64,000 bases of DNA from a bacterium (GTDB lineage: Bacteria > ARS69), in the NCBI GenBank assembly GCA_025774805.1, contig JALGZR010000004.1, positions 60,903 through 124,902 on the forward strand, read 5' to 3'. The notes beneath the pieces are model-generated. The model made no database searches, was not told the origin of the DNA, and worked only from the letters and a program-made list of their open reading frames with translations. Position numbers and translations under genes: made by a program. Each line of letters opens with the position of its first letter. The stretch's first letter is position 1. Shown piece after piece: positions 17,379 through 25,819 of the stretch.

Positions 17379-17384
17379 TATACT
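17379..17384 (+). promoter_or_regulatory. TATACT -10-like box seven bases before a start codon
   Basis: TATACT ends six bases before the ATG at 17391 in otherwise GC-rich DNA. No Shine-Dalgarno sequence precedes that ATG. If used, transcription would start at or next to the ATG and make a leaderless mRNA. No good -35 hexamer is seen. Confidence 0.4.
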
Positions 17385-17390
17385 CCGCGC

Positions 17391-18509
17391 ATGCGCCGAT
17401 CTCTCTTCGTGGCCGGGTACCTCCTCTTCTGTCTTCTGCTCCTCGAGGTTGCGCTCCAGTTTCACTACCGGGTCGTGGCCGGAGAGTGGCTCGTCCGCCG
17501 GACGGCGCTTCCCCTCTTTTTTGCTCCGGACGAGGACACCGGGTTTCGCCTTCGCCCGAATCTCGCTCTGTCTCACCGGACGGTAGAGTTCGCGACCGAG
17601 ATCTACACCGACTCGGCCGGCCTGCGGGTCGGGGCCGCCGGGGACGAGATCCCGGTGACCAAGCCGGACGGCGTCCGGCGAATGATGCTTCTGGGGCCCT
17701 CGTTCGCGTTCGGGTGGGGCGTCGATTTCGAGGACACTTTTCTCGAACGGCTCCGCGAACACCGGGAGCGGATCGACCCCACGCTACGAGGCCGGCTCGA
17801 CAACGTGAACGCGGGCGTTCCCGCCCTCGGTCCGATCCAGCAGCTGGCCTGGTTCCGGAGAGACGGGATTCGCTACGCTCCGGATCTCGTCATCCAGATC
17901 GTGTACGGCTCCCTGGAGGTCTCGGAGGAGTACAGCGAGGGGTATCGTGTCGACGGGCGCGGGTACCTCGTGCCCCGGGACTCGTCGGAGGGCCGTCGCT
18001 GGCTCGGAGCGTTGAAGCGGTCGGCGATCGTCTTCCAGGGGTGGCGGCTGTTCACCCGATGGCGCGCCTCGGATTCGGACCGCCGCGCCGGGGGGGAGAT
18101 CGCGGGGGCGGGTCGCCCTTTGCCCGCGGTGAGTCCGTTCGATCCCGCGAGCGACCGGGTGCGACGGGCGCTCGCGTTCTACGAGGAGCTCCAGCGCACC
18201 GTCCACGGGACGGGCGCGGAGCTCCTGATCCTCACGTTCCCGCTCAGCTACGTGGTCCACCCGGAGGATCTTCCGCGCTGGAGCCATCTGGGCGTCTCCG
18301 ACCCCGAGTCCCGCCGCGCGTTCGAGACCGCGTTCGCCGCCCACCTGAACCGTTCCGGGATTCTCTGCCTGGATCTGTCGGACACGTTGATCCGGGCGGC
18401 GCAGGCTTCGGAGGAGCGCCTCTACTACTTCGTGGACATCCACTGGACCCCGGCGGGTCACGACGCCGCGGCCCGCGCCGTGGCGGAGGCGCTCCACGAG
18501 GGAATCTAG
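17391..18509 (+). CDS. Membrane-anchored SGNH/GDSL-like hydrolase (AlgX/DltD-like)
   Basis: A 372-residue protein. The N-terminus MRRSLFVAGYLLFCLLLLEVAL is a signal anchor. The following domain has an SGNH layout: the nucleophile block MLLGPSFAFGWGV (Ser near residue 106), a VIQIVYGS strand where the Asn block normally lies, and the C-terminal catalytic-type YFVDIHWTPAGHDAAA (D-x-x-H, about residues 345-358). This last pattern is common in AlgX/AlgJ/PatB-like acetyl transferases and esterases acting on exported polysaccharides. The canonical Gly and Asn blocks are weak, so the fold assignment is better than the activity. It stands alone between a convergent-side lipoprotein gene and the molybdoenzyme operon, and may be leaderless. 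Confidence 0.75.
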   Translation: MRRSLFVAGYLLFCLLLLEVALQFHYRVVAGEWLVRRTALPLFFAPDEDTGFRLRPNLALSHRTVEFATEIYTDSAGLRVGAAGDEIPVTKPDGVRRMMLLGPSFAFGWGVDFEDTFLERLREHRERIDPTLRGRLDNVNAGVPALGPIQQLAWFRRDGIRYAPDLVIQIVYGSLEVSEEYSEGYRVDGRGYLVPRDSSEGRRWLGALKRSAIVFQGWRLFTRWRASDSDRRAGGEIAGAGRPLPAVSPFDPASDRVRRALAFYEELQRTVHGTGAELLILTFPLSYVVHPEDLPRWSHLGVSDPESRRAFETAFAAHLNRSGILCLDLSDTLIRAAQASEERLYYFVDIHWTPAGHDAAARAVAEALHEGI

Positions 18510-18590
18510 ACCGATTCGGTCGTGTTCCCGCGCGGGCAACGCCGTGATTCCGAGTCCTAACCCCCTGCGTCGGTCCCGGCCGAGGGCTTT

Positions 18591-18617
18591 TGCGGAATTG
18601 CTGATTCGGGTATCTTG
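18591..18617 (+). promoter_or_regulatory. Possible promoter of the molybdoenzyme operon
   Basis: TTGCGG (18591) and TATCTT (18612) are separated by 15 bases, shorter than ideal. The -10 hexamer is the same as in the better-supported groES promoter. It lies in the only A/T-richer patch of the 216-base gap before the operon. Confidence 0.3.
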
Positions 18618-18725
18618 TGTTGACCGAAATCGGCGACGACGCTCGCGAAGGGTTCCGGCAACGTGTCCCGCCTCCGACCGCGAATCGTCTCGCGATGCCC
18701 GATGACTGCGGAAGGCGGTGGCAGG

Positions 18726-21347
18726 ATGAGCGCACAGCCCGTGACGGCCAGGCAAGACACGTGGGTTCACACCTCTTGCGGAGGTTGCTACGCTCAATGC
18801 GGAATCCGGGCCCACGTCGTCGACGGCGTGGTGGTCTCCCTGGAGGGGGACCCGAACACACCCGCCGGCAGCGGTCGGATCTGCGCGAAGGGCACGGCGC
18901 AGCTTCTGACCCTCTACGACCGGCACCGGATCAACTACCCGGTCAAGCGCACGAATCCGGAGAAGGGAGTCCACGCCGACCCCAAGTGGGAGCGGATCAG
19001 CTGGGACGAGGCTCTCGACACCATCGTCTCCAAGCTGAAGAACATGAAGGACGCCCGCGGGTGCTACTTCCAGGCCACGACGGTGCAGACGAGCGAGATT
19101 CGCTTCGCCGTTCCCGCCTTCATGCAGGCCTGGGGCTTCAAGAACTACTGGGTGTCGGGAGGCGGCCTCTGGTGCGGTAACGGCGCCCACTTCATGAACG
19201 GGATCATGCACGCCGCCTGGTCGATCATCCCCGACTGGAACTACAACAACTACACTCTCTACTTCGGCTGCTCGAAGGGGCACGGCGCGGGCCACGCGGC
19301 GCTGCAGAGCGCGCAGTGGGCGGCCGACGCCCGAGCGCGGGGCATGAAGGCCGTCGTCTTCGACCCGTTCCTCTCCACCCAGGCCTCCAAGGCGCACGAA
19401 TGGGTGCCCATCCGGGTGGGCACGGACGGGATCGTCGCCCTCGGAATGATCAACGTCATCCTCAACGAGCTGGGCGTCTGGGACGCGGAGTACCTCAAGC
19501 TGAAGACGAACGCTCCCTACCTGATCCGGTCCGACGGCCACTACGTCCGGGGCCCGGAGAGCGGAAAGCCCCTCGTGTGGGATGCCGAGGCGGAGAGGGC
19601 GAAGACCTTCGACGACGACTCGATCCTGGACTACGCCCTCGAAGGCACGTACTCGGTCGAAGGAACGACGTGCCATCCGGCGTTCCAGCTCTTCCGGGAG
19701 CACGTGAAGAAGAGCTACCCGCTGGACCGGGTGGAGAAGGTCAGCAGCGTGCCTCCGGCGACGGTCCGTCGCGTGGCCAAGGAGTTCGTCGAGCACGCGC
19801 AGATCGGCAGCACGATCACGATCGACGGCAAGGAGCTGCCGTTGCGCCCCGCGGCCGCCATCTTCTTCCGTGGCAGCCAGGGGCACGTCAACTCGGGATG
19901 GAACTGCCTGGAGATCGATCTCCTGAACCATATCGTGGGCGCCGCGGACGTTCCGGGCGGCGCCATGGGACACGGGCCGCCCGTCTCGCAGGGGCATCCC
20001 GACACGGGCAAGCCCAACACCGTTCCCTATCCGTGCCCGGACGGCCTGATGACGGTCAAGGGGTGGGTCTACGATCACAAGCCGTATCCGCTCCGCGAGC
20101 CCGCCCCGCCGACACGACTCGACCTGCAGGACATGTTCCCCTGCTCCGTCTACAACGCGTTCACCATCTGCTCCCCGGAGTGGGAGAAGTACCTTCAGGA
20201 TTTCAAGATCGATTATCGCCCCGAGATCATGATCAACTTCGGGTCCAACTCCGTCATGACCATGGCGAACGCCCAGGACGTCACGGAGAACTTCCTGAAG
20301 AAGTTCGACTTCATCTTCTCGTTCAACATCTACCACAACGAGTTCACGGAGGCGGTGGCGGACATCGTTCTGCCGGACGCCTGCTTCCTCGAGCGCTACA
20401 CCCCCTGCGTGACGTTTCCCTCGACGTTCTGTCATCCCACGGGCATGGATCACTGGGTCTGGCAGATCCGCCAGCCGGTCGTGGAGCCCCTGTTCGAGCG
20501 CCGGGACTTCAACGAGGTCATGCTGGAGATCGCCAAGCGGCTCGGGGTCCAGGACAAGTACTACGAGGCCATCAATCGGGTCATCCCCATCCGCTACGGC
20601 GGGGAGATGTCTCCGGAGTACCGACTCGATCCCGAGGGAGACTACACCTGGCAGGACGTCGTCGACCGGGTGCTCAAGGACCGTCTCGGACCGGACAGGG
20701 GGCTCGAGGCTCTGAAGAAGACGGGTCTCGAGAAGTGGCCCACCAAGGTCGAGGAGATGTACTGGAGGTGGTTCGTTCCGGTCCGGGTGCCCATCTATTT
20801 CGAGTACTTCCTCGACGCCGGCGAGAAGGCCCGCGAGGTGTGCGCCTCCTTCGGCCGGGAGGACATCCAGGACTGGAGCTTCTACACGCCGCTGGCCGAG
20901 TGGTTTCCGTGTCCCTCCCACGAGGAGAAGGACCCCGAGTTCGACCTGTGGGCGTTCAGCTGGAGACCCTCCTTCCACACGCAGTCGTCCACCCAGAACA
21001 ACCCCTGGCTCGACGAGGTCTCCGTCAACGATCCGTTCGTGTACCTGATCCAGATCAACGCGGAGACCGGTAGATCGAAAGGTCTCGCGGACGGAGACAC
21101 CATCTACGTCGAGAACGTGAAAGGGAGGAAGATCAAGGGCCCGGTGAAGCTGGTCGAGGGGATGCACCCGGATCAGCTCGGCATCGCCGGCTGCCACGGC
21201 CACTGGGCGCGCGGAATCCCGGTCGCCCGGGGCAAGGGGCAGTTCTTCGACGACCTCATCCTCACGAGCGAGAAGCACACCGACTCGCTCACCCAGGGGT
21301 CGGATGCCTGCGCCAAGGTGAAGATCTACAAGGCGACGGGGAGGTAG
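18726..21347 (+). CDS. Molybdopterin oxidoreductase catalytic subunit (DMSO reductase/PsrA family), no Tat signal
   Basis: An 873-residue Mo/W-bisPGD enzyme. An N-terminal [4Fe-4S] site lies at residues about 16-55 (C-G-G-C-Y-A-Q-C, then ICAKGT). A Cys in GGGLWCGNGAHF (about residue 150) sits where the family places its metal ligand. The C-terminal dinucleotide-binding domain includes GLADGDTIYVEN. The family moves oxygen atoms or reduces sulfur, selenium or arsenic compounds; some members are hydratases or transhydroxylases, so the substrate is unknown. ATG 18726 follows GGCAGG. Neither this start nor the upstream ATG at 18663 gives a twin-arginine signal, so the subunit should stay in the cytoplasm. 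It begins a three-gene operon with FeS and NrfD subunits. Confidence 0.93.
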   Translation: MSAQPVTARQDTWVHTSCGGCYAQCGIRAHVVDGVVVSLEGDPNTPAGSGRICAKGTAQLLTLYDRHRINYPVKRTNPEKGVHADPKWERISWDEALDTIVSKLKNMKDARGCYFQATTVQTSEIRFAVPAFMQAWGFKNYWVSGGGLWCGNGAHFMNGIMHAAWSIIPDWNYNNYTLYFGCSKGHGAGHAALQSAQWAADARARGMKAVVFDPFLSTQASKAHEWVPIRVGTDGIVALGMINVILNELGVWDAEYLKLKTNAPYLIRSDGHYVRGPESGKPLVWDAEAERAKTFDDDSILDYALEGTYSVEGTTCHPAFQLFREHVKKSYPLDRVEKVSSVPPATVRRVAKEFVEHAQIGSTITIDGKELPLRPAAAIFFRGSQGHVNSGWNCLEIDLLNHIVGAADVPGGAMGHGPPVSQGHPDTGKPNTVPYPCPDGLMTVKGWVYDHKPYPLREPAPPTRLDLQDMFPCSVYNAFTICSPEWEKYLQDFKIDYRPEIMINFGSNSVMTMANAQDVTENFLKKFDFIFSFNIYHNEFTEAVADIVLPDACFLERYTPCVTFPSTFCHPTGMDHWVWQIRQPVVEPLFERRDFNEVMLEIAKRLGVQDKYYEAINRVIPIRYGGEMSPEYRLDPEGDYTWQDVVDRVLKDRLGPDRGLEALKKTGLEKWPTKVEEMYWRWFVPVRVPIYFEYFLDAGEKAREVCASFGREDIQDWSFYTPLAEWFPCPSHEEKDPEFDLWAFSWRPSFHTQSSTQNNPWLDEVSVNDPFVYLIQINAETGRSKGLADGDTIYVENVKGRKIKGPVKLVEGMHPDQLGIAGCHGHWARGIPVARGKGQFFDDLILTSEKHTDSLTQGSDACAKVKIYKATGR

Positions 21348-21352
21348 CCAGA

Positions 21353-21982
21353 ATGCCGCACTACGGATTCGTCATCGATCTGAAGAGATGCTACGGGTGC
21401 TATTCCTGCCAGGTGACGTGCAAAGCAGCGAACCACACCCCGCGGGGCATCGACTGGGCTCGGTGCGTGCCCTCCGAGATCGGCTCGTTTCCGACCGCGC
21501 TACGGCAGATGATCCCGCTGATCTGCCAGCAGTGCCGGGAGCCGGCGTGCATGACCGTGTGCCCCACCGGAGCGACCACCCAGGACGAGAACGGCATCGT
21601 GCACGTGGACAAGGATCTCTGCATGGGCTGCAAGTACTGCATGATGGCCTGTCCCTACGGCGCACGGCAGACCGTCGAGGAGTGGACGACCTACTTCCCC
21701 GACGCCGAGGGCGATCTCGACCCCTACGAGTCCCACGCGAAGGCGGAGTGGGAGAGAAAGTACGGCTACGGCGTCGCGACGAAGTGCGACTACTGCATGG
21801 ATCGCGTCAAGGAGGGTCGGCTGCCCGCCTGCGTCGAGTCGTGCCCGGCCAAGGCTCGCCACTTCGGTGATCTCGACGATCCCGAGAGCGAGGTGTCGAT
21901 CCTGATCAAGCGTGAACGCGGCTTCCAGCTCAACCCGGAGTTCGGAACCGATCCCTCCTGCTACTACCTGCCGCCGAGGTGA
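21353..21982 (+). CDS. Four-cluster ferredoxin-like electron transfer subunit (PsrB/DmsB type)
   Basis: A 209-residue protein with four cysteine sets, each able to hold a [4Fe-4S] cluster: CYGCYSCQVTC near residue 13, CQQCREPACMTVCP near 58, CMGCKYCMMACP near 90, and CDYCMDRVKEGRLPACVESCP near 140. This is the standard arrangement of DMSO-reductase-family electron transfer subunits, which wire the molybdenum site to a membrane anchor. It starts five bases after the catalytic subunit gene and ends three bases before the NrfD gene. It has no signal peptide, which is usual, because such subunits travel with a Tat-bearing partner; here that partner lacks a Tat signal too. Confidence 0.95.
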   Translation: MPHYGFVIDLKRCYGCYSCQVTCKAANHTPRGIDWARCVPSEIGSFPTALRQMIPLICQQCREPACMTVCPTGATTQDENGIVHVDKDLCMGCKYCMMACPYGARQTVEEWTTYFPDAEGDLDPYESHAKAEWERKYGYGVATKCDYCMDRVKEGRLPACVESCPAKARHFGDLDDPESEVSILIKRERGFQLNPEFGTDPSCYYLPPR

Positions 21983-21985
21983 GCG

Positions 21986-22873
21986 ATGGTCCCGAATCTG
22001 AAAGCACAGACGAAGTGGAGATGGCTCATCGCCGCGTACCTCTTCCTCGCGGGGCTCGGGGCGGGAGCCTACCTGACGGGAGTGGTGGCCGGCTTCGCCG
22101 GAGAGGCCTGGCAGGAGATCGCCAAGATCGGGATCTCGCTCGGTCTTCCCTGCGTCGCGATCGGATGCCTGTTCCTCGTCGCCGATCTCGGCACCCCGAA
22201 GAACTTCTGGCGCGCCGGAAAGTGCCCGGGAACGTCGTGGATCGCGCGGGGGACGATCATCATCGCGGTCTTCATGATCCTGAACGCGATCCACATCGCG
22301 GGCTCGATCTGGCCGTTCGGCTTCTTCGTGGGCGAGTCGAGGGCGGGTGACCTCCTCGGCGCACTCGGGGCGTTGTTCGCCGTTGCCACGATGATCTACA
22401 CCGGGATCCTGCTGGGAGCCGCGCGACCGATCGCCTTCTGGAGCACGGCCATGCTGCCGCTGCTCTTTCTGGTGTCCGCGCTGTCGACCGGGATCATGGC
22501 CATCGTTCTGATCGCCTCGATGACGACGGTCGGCCACGCGGAGCCTATCCGGATGCTGGCCCACTTCGACGTGATGCTCATCGTCCTGGAGATGTTCGTG
22601 GTCGGTTTCTATCTTCAGGGGACGCACCGCGTCTCGGAGTCGCGGGAGTCGGCGCGCCAGGTCCTGGCGGGAGACATCGCCCCGCTCTTCTGGATCGGCG
22701 TGGCCCTGATCGGGCTCGTCGTTCCGCTGGTGCTCGAGCTGGCCGAGCTTGTGGTCCCGGCCTCGATCTGCGGGATCATCGGGGGGCTCTGTCTGCGGCA
22801 GGTGGTCCTGGCCGGCGGCATTCACGCTCCGCTCCGGGCCGGCCGCTTCGAGATCGGTCTGCCGATCGTCTGA
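21986..22873 (+). CDS. NrfD/PsrC family membrane anchor
   Basis: A 295-residue integral membrane protein with about eight hydrophobic segments, matching the NrfD/PsrC bundle that binds quinone and exchanges electrons with an FeS subunit. Family-like features are the early LIAAYLFLAGLGAGAYLTG (first helix with Gly/Ala packing), LVADLGTPKNFWRAG in the first loop and TGILLGAARPIAFW in the middle. It contains no haem-ligand pattern. As the last gene of the operon it supplies the quinone link of the molybdoenzyme. Whether it pumps protons cannot be told from sequence. Confidence 0.93.
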   Translation: MVPNLKAQTKWRWLIAAYLFLAGLGAGAYLTGVVAGFAGEAWQEIAKIGISLGLPCVAIGCLFLVADLGTPKNFWRAGKCPGTSWIARGTIIIAVFMILNAIHIAGSIWPFGFFVGESRAGDLLGALGALFAVATMIYTGILLGAARPIAFWSTAMLPLLFLVSALSTGIMAIVLIASMTTVGHAEPIRMLAHFDVMLIVLEMFVVGFYLQGTHRVSESRESARQVLAGDIAPLFWIGVALIGLVVPLVLELAELVVPASICGIIGGLCLRQVVLAGGIHAPLRAGRFEIGLPIV

Positions 22874-22938
22874 TCATAACGGGGTCGGGGTCGGACCGGG
22901 CGGGGCGGGCCCGATTCGGTCCTCGGTCCGATCCTCGA

Positions 22939-24147
22939 TCAGATCGCTCCCTGGCGTCTCAGATCCTCGATCTTCTCGCGAGAGTAACCCAGCACGTCGG
23001 CCAGCAGCTCCTCGGTGTGCTCGCCCAGGAGCGGCGGAGGGAGCCGGATCGTCCCCGCCGTCTCGGAAAACCGGATCGGCAGGCCCGTCAGGCGCAGCGT
23101 CCCGATCGTCGGGTGACCGATCTCCACCGCCATTCCCCGGTGGGCGACTTGTGGATCGGAGAAGAGACCCCGCATGTCGTTGACCGGTCCGCAGGGGATG
23201 TACGCCCCCACGAGCAGATCGACCCACTCATCGCACGTCTTGCCGGCCATGACCTCGGCGATGAGCGGGAGAATCACGTCGCGGTTCTCCACGCGCTTCG
23301 GATTGGACTCGAATCGCGGATCGTCGATCCACTCCTCCTTCCCGATCACACGGCAAAAGCTGATCCACAGCTTCCGATTCGCCACGGCGATCGCGATCGG
23401 CCTGTCCCGGGTGTGAAAGACCTGATAGGGCACGATCGACTCGTGTTCCGTGCCCCACCGCTGCGCCTCCTTGCCGGCCACCAGGTAGTTGCTCGCGATG
23501 TTCGCCAGCGCCGAGATCTGGACGTCGAAGAGGCTGGAGTCGATGTACTGGCCCCGGCCGGAGCGCTCCCGCCAGAGCAGCGCGGCCGTGATCGCCCCCG
23601 ACGTATAGACGCCGGTGAGGACGTCGGTGATCGCCACGCCGACCTTCACCGGATCGCCTCCGCGCTCGCCCGTGATGCCCATGAGTCCCCCGACCGCGGA
23701 GAGCACCATGTCGTAGCCGGGGCGGTCGCGGTAGGGCCCGTCCTGTCCGTAGGCGGTGATCGAGCAGTAGACCATCCGGGGGTTGACCTCACGGAGCGCC
23801 TCGTATCCGAGGCCGAAGCGGGTCATGAGCCCGGGAGTGAAGTTCTCCACCAGGACGTCGGAGACCGCGGCAAGCTCCCGGACGAGCTCGACGCCGCGGG
23901 GGTTCTTCAGGTCGATCGCGATCGACTTCTTGTTCCGGTTGCAGCAGAGGTAGTAGGCGCTCTCGCCGCCAGCGAAGGGCGGGCCCCAGGTGCGCGTGTC
24001 GTCTCCCGCACCGGGCCGCTCCACCTTGATCACCTCCGCGCCCTGGTCGCCGAGAATCATGGTGCAGTAAGGCCCGGCGAGAATCCGGGAGAGATCCAGA
24101 ACTCGAATTCCGCTCAGCGGCATTTCGGTGTCCGATCGATCGACCAT
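22939..24147 (-). CDS. Class III CoA-transferase (CaiB/BaiF family)
   Basis: A 402-residue enzyme of the family that moves CoA between carboxylic acids. It opens with GIRVLDLSRILAGPYCTMILGDQGAEVIKVE, the family N-terminus. It has NRNKKSIAIDLKNPRG and the catalytic Asp region KVGVAITDVLTGVYTSGAI (Asp near residue 170), then RGQYIDSSLFD. Candidate reactions are succinyl-CoA:glutarate, formyl-CoA:oxalate or carnitine-type transfer. Because a glutaryl-CoA dehydrogenase and a dicarboxylate carrier are nearby, glutarate activation is the most attractive guess, unproven. The carrier lies 28 bases upstream on the same strand, so the two are probably one operon. Confidence 0.9.
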   Translation of the reverse strand: MVDRSDTEMPLSGIRVLDLSRILAGPYCTMILGDQGAEVIKVERPGAGDDTRTWGPPFAGGESAYYLCCNRNKKSIAIDLKNPRGVELVRELAAVSDVLVENFTPGLMTRFGLGYEALREVNPRMVYCSITAYGQDGPYRDRPGYDMVLSAVGGLMGITGERGGDPVKVGVAITDVLTGVYTSGAITAALLWRERSGRGQYIDSSLFDVQISALANIASNYLVAGKEAQRWGTEHESIVPYQVFHTRDRPIAIAVANRKLWISFCRVIGKEEWIDDPRFESNPKRVENRDVILPLIAEVMAGKTCDEWVDLLVGAYIPCGPVNDMRGLFSDPQVAHRGMAVEIGHPTIGTLRLTGLPIRFSETAGTIRLPPPLLGEHTEELLADVLGYSREKIEDLRRQGAI

Positions 24148-24175
24148 TCCTCTCTTTCCTCCTGGGACCGGTCTC

Positions 24176-25560
24176 CTACCAGATCCCGATCAGCTTCCAC
24201 CACGCCCCGCCGATCCCGAGCCAGATCGCGATGTTCACGACGCTGACGATAGCGCCGAGTCTCCACCACGCTCCGAGCTCGACGTAGCCGGCGCCGTACA
24301 GCACGGGCGCCGGACCGGTCCCGTAGTGAGTCGTGCTGCTGAAGAGATTGCTGAAGAACGCGAGGCCACCAGCGCCGCGCCCAGGAACGCCGCGTACATC
24401 GAGCTGATGTGGGCCGTGTTGCTCGCGAAGAAGTAGTGCGTATAGAAGTAGATCAGACTGAGCGCCAGAAACGCCGGAAGCCAGCCGACGCCCTCGAACA
24501 GACCGCTGACCCTTCCGCTGAACCACGGGATCAGACCGAGCTCGTTGAGAGAGGACGCCATCATCACCAGCGTCGACAGCCAGATGAGGGTGTTCCACGC
24601 CCCCTTCTCGTTCAGGACGTCCTCCCAGCTCAACACGCGGGAAGTGAGCAGCACGCCCAGTCCCGCGATGGCGGCGACCGTGCTGTGCACGTGCAGTCGC
24701 TTGCCGAAGATCCAGAGGGTGAGGAGGAGGAGAAACGTCCCCAGCATGATCCACTCGTCCCGCTTCATCGCGCCCATCTCGGCGAGCTTGGCCCGGGCCA
24801 AATCGGGAGCGGTCGGCGTCCGCCGGATCTCCGGCGGGTAGAGCCGATAGAGCACGAGCGGCACGACCAGCAGACTGACGAGGCCCGGAACCAGGGCCGC
24901 GTATGCCCATCCCGCCCAGGTGATCCCGATGCCCATGTCCGCGGCCATCTGGGCCGCGAGGGGATTGGCGGCCATCGCCGTGAGGAACATGGCGCTGGTG
25001 ATCAGGTTTCCCTGGAAGGCGCTCTGCACGAGAAACGCCCCGGCGCGACGGGCGGTGCCGTCCCGGGGACGGCTGTCGAATGCCTCGGCCACCGACCGGA
25101 CGATAGGAAAGACCACCGCGCCCGCGCGGGCGGTGATGCTCGGAATGGCGGGGGCGAGGACGAGGTCGGTCGCGATCATGCAGTAGCCGAGGCCGAGCGT
25201 CCTCCGGCCGAGGAGCCTCACGAACCAGTAGGCGATCCTCGGACCGAACCCCGTCTTGATGAACCCCCGGGAGATGAAGAAGGCCATCACGACGAGCCAG
25301 ATCACGCGGTTTCCGAATCCGCTCAGCGCGTCTCCGACGGTCAGGGTGCGGGTCAGCGTCGTGGCGGCGATTCCGAGCAGCGCCACGGCTCCCATCGGAA
25401 GCGGCTCGAGAACGATCCCGACGATCGTGGCCAGAAAGATGGCGAGGAGCTGCCACGCCTCCGGCGCGACGCCCTCCGGAACGGGGGAGAACCAGATCGC
25501 CGTTCCCAGACCGGCCGCGATGCCCAGCCGGATCCAACCGGACCGTCCGCTAGCCCGCAT
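24176..25560 (-). pseudogene. DASS (SLC13/CitT) dicarboxylate transporter with one-base frameshift
   Basis: The first frame encodes a normal DASS carrier for about 395 codons (FQGNLITSAMF, MAANPLAAQMA, FYTHYFFASNTAHISSMYAAFLGA), with about ten hydrophobic segments. Near 24365-24375 the natural continuation (LAFFSNLFSSTTHYGTGPAPVLYG through WKLIGIW) is in another frame. A single missing base in the run GTGGCCTCGCG explains it. The joined product would be about 461 residues, the family's normal length. The family imports C4-C6 dicarboxylates with sodium or exchanges them. The start ATG and the GGTGAG before it lie inside the palindromic repeat at 25550. Sequencing error and true inactivation cannot be separated here. 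Confidence 0.8.
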
Positions 25561-25731
25561 TTCTCACCAGGCTCGTCGCGAGGCTGCGGAGAGCCGTGTC
25601 TGGCCAGAAGATGGGGTGCTTTCGCCCGAGGCGGGGCCGTAGCCCCTTCGCAGGGCGGAAGCGCCGCAACGACGAAGTCAGGCGCGGCTTTGCCGCTGCC
25701 GCAGCAGAGCCTGGTGAGATACGCGGGCTAG
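25550..25731 (+). repeat. CTAG palindromic repeat, full copy A (182 bp)
   Basis: Terminal arms CTAGCCCGCATTTCTCACCA and their imperfect complement at the right end (TGGTGAGATACGCGGGCTAG). Inside are CTCG-TCG-CGAG, a central GGGGC-CGTA-GCCCC hairpin and a GCGGC-TTT-GCCGC hairpin. Its left arm, read on the minus strand, contains GGTGAGAAATG, which is the ribosome site and start codon of the DASS transporter gene. Confidence 0.9.
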
Positions 25732-25819
25732 AAGGGTCGGAGGTGTGCATTCCCCTGCCCGTCCCGGGGACCGCCCGGTCGAGCGGGGGCCCGACCCGAT
25801 GGTCCCCGCGGCGTCTCCG

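Noticed and set aside
18663..18725. Earlier start for the molybdoenzyme giving 21 more residues
   Set aside because: The added stretch has no Tat motif or ribosome site, and homology begins after 18726.
24409..25731. Long open frame on the plus strand opposite the DASS carrier gene
   Set aside because: It is a GC-driven antisense frame of low complexity (Arg/Glu/Asp/His-rich) with no domain; the carrier on the other strand has clear motifs.
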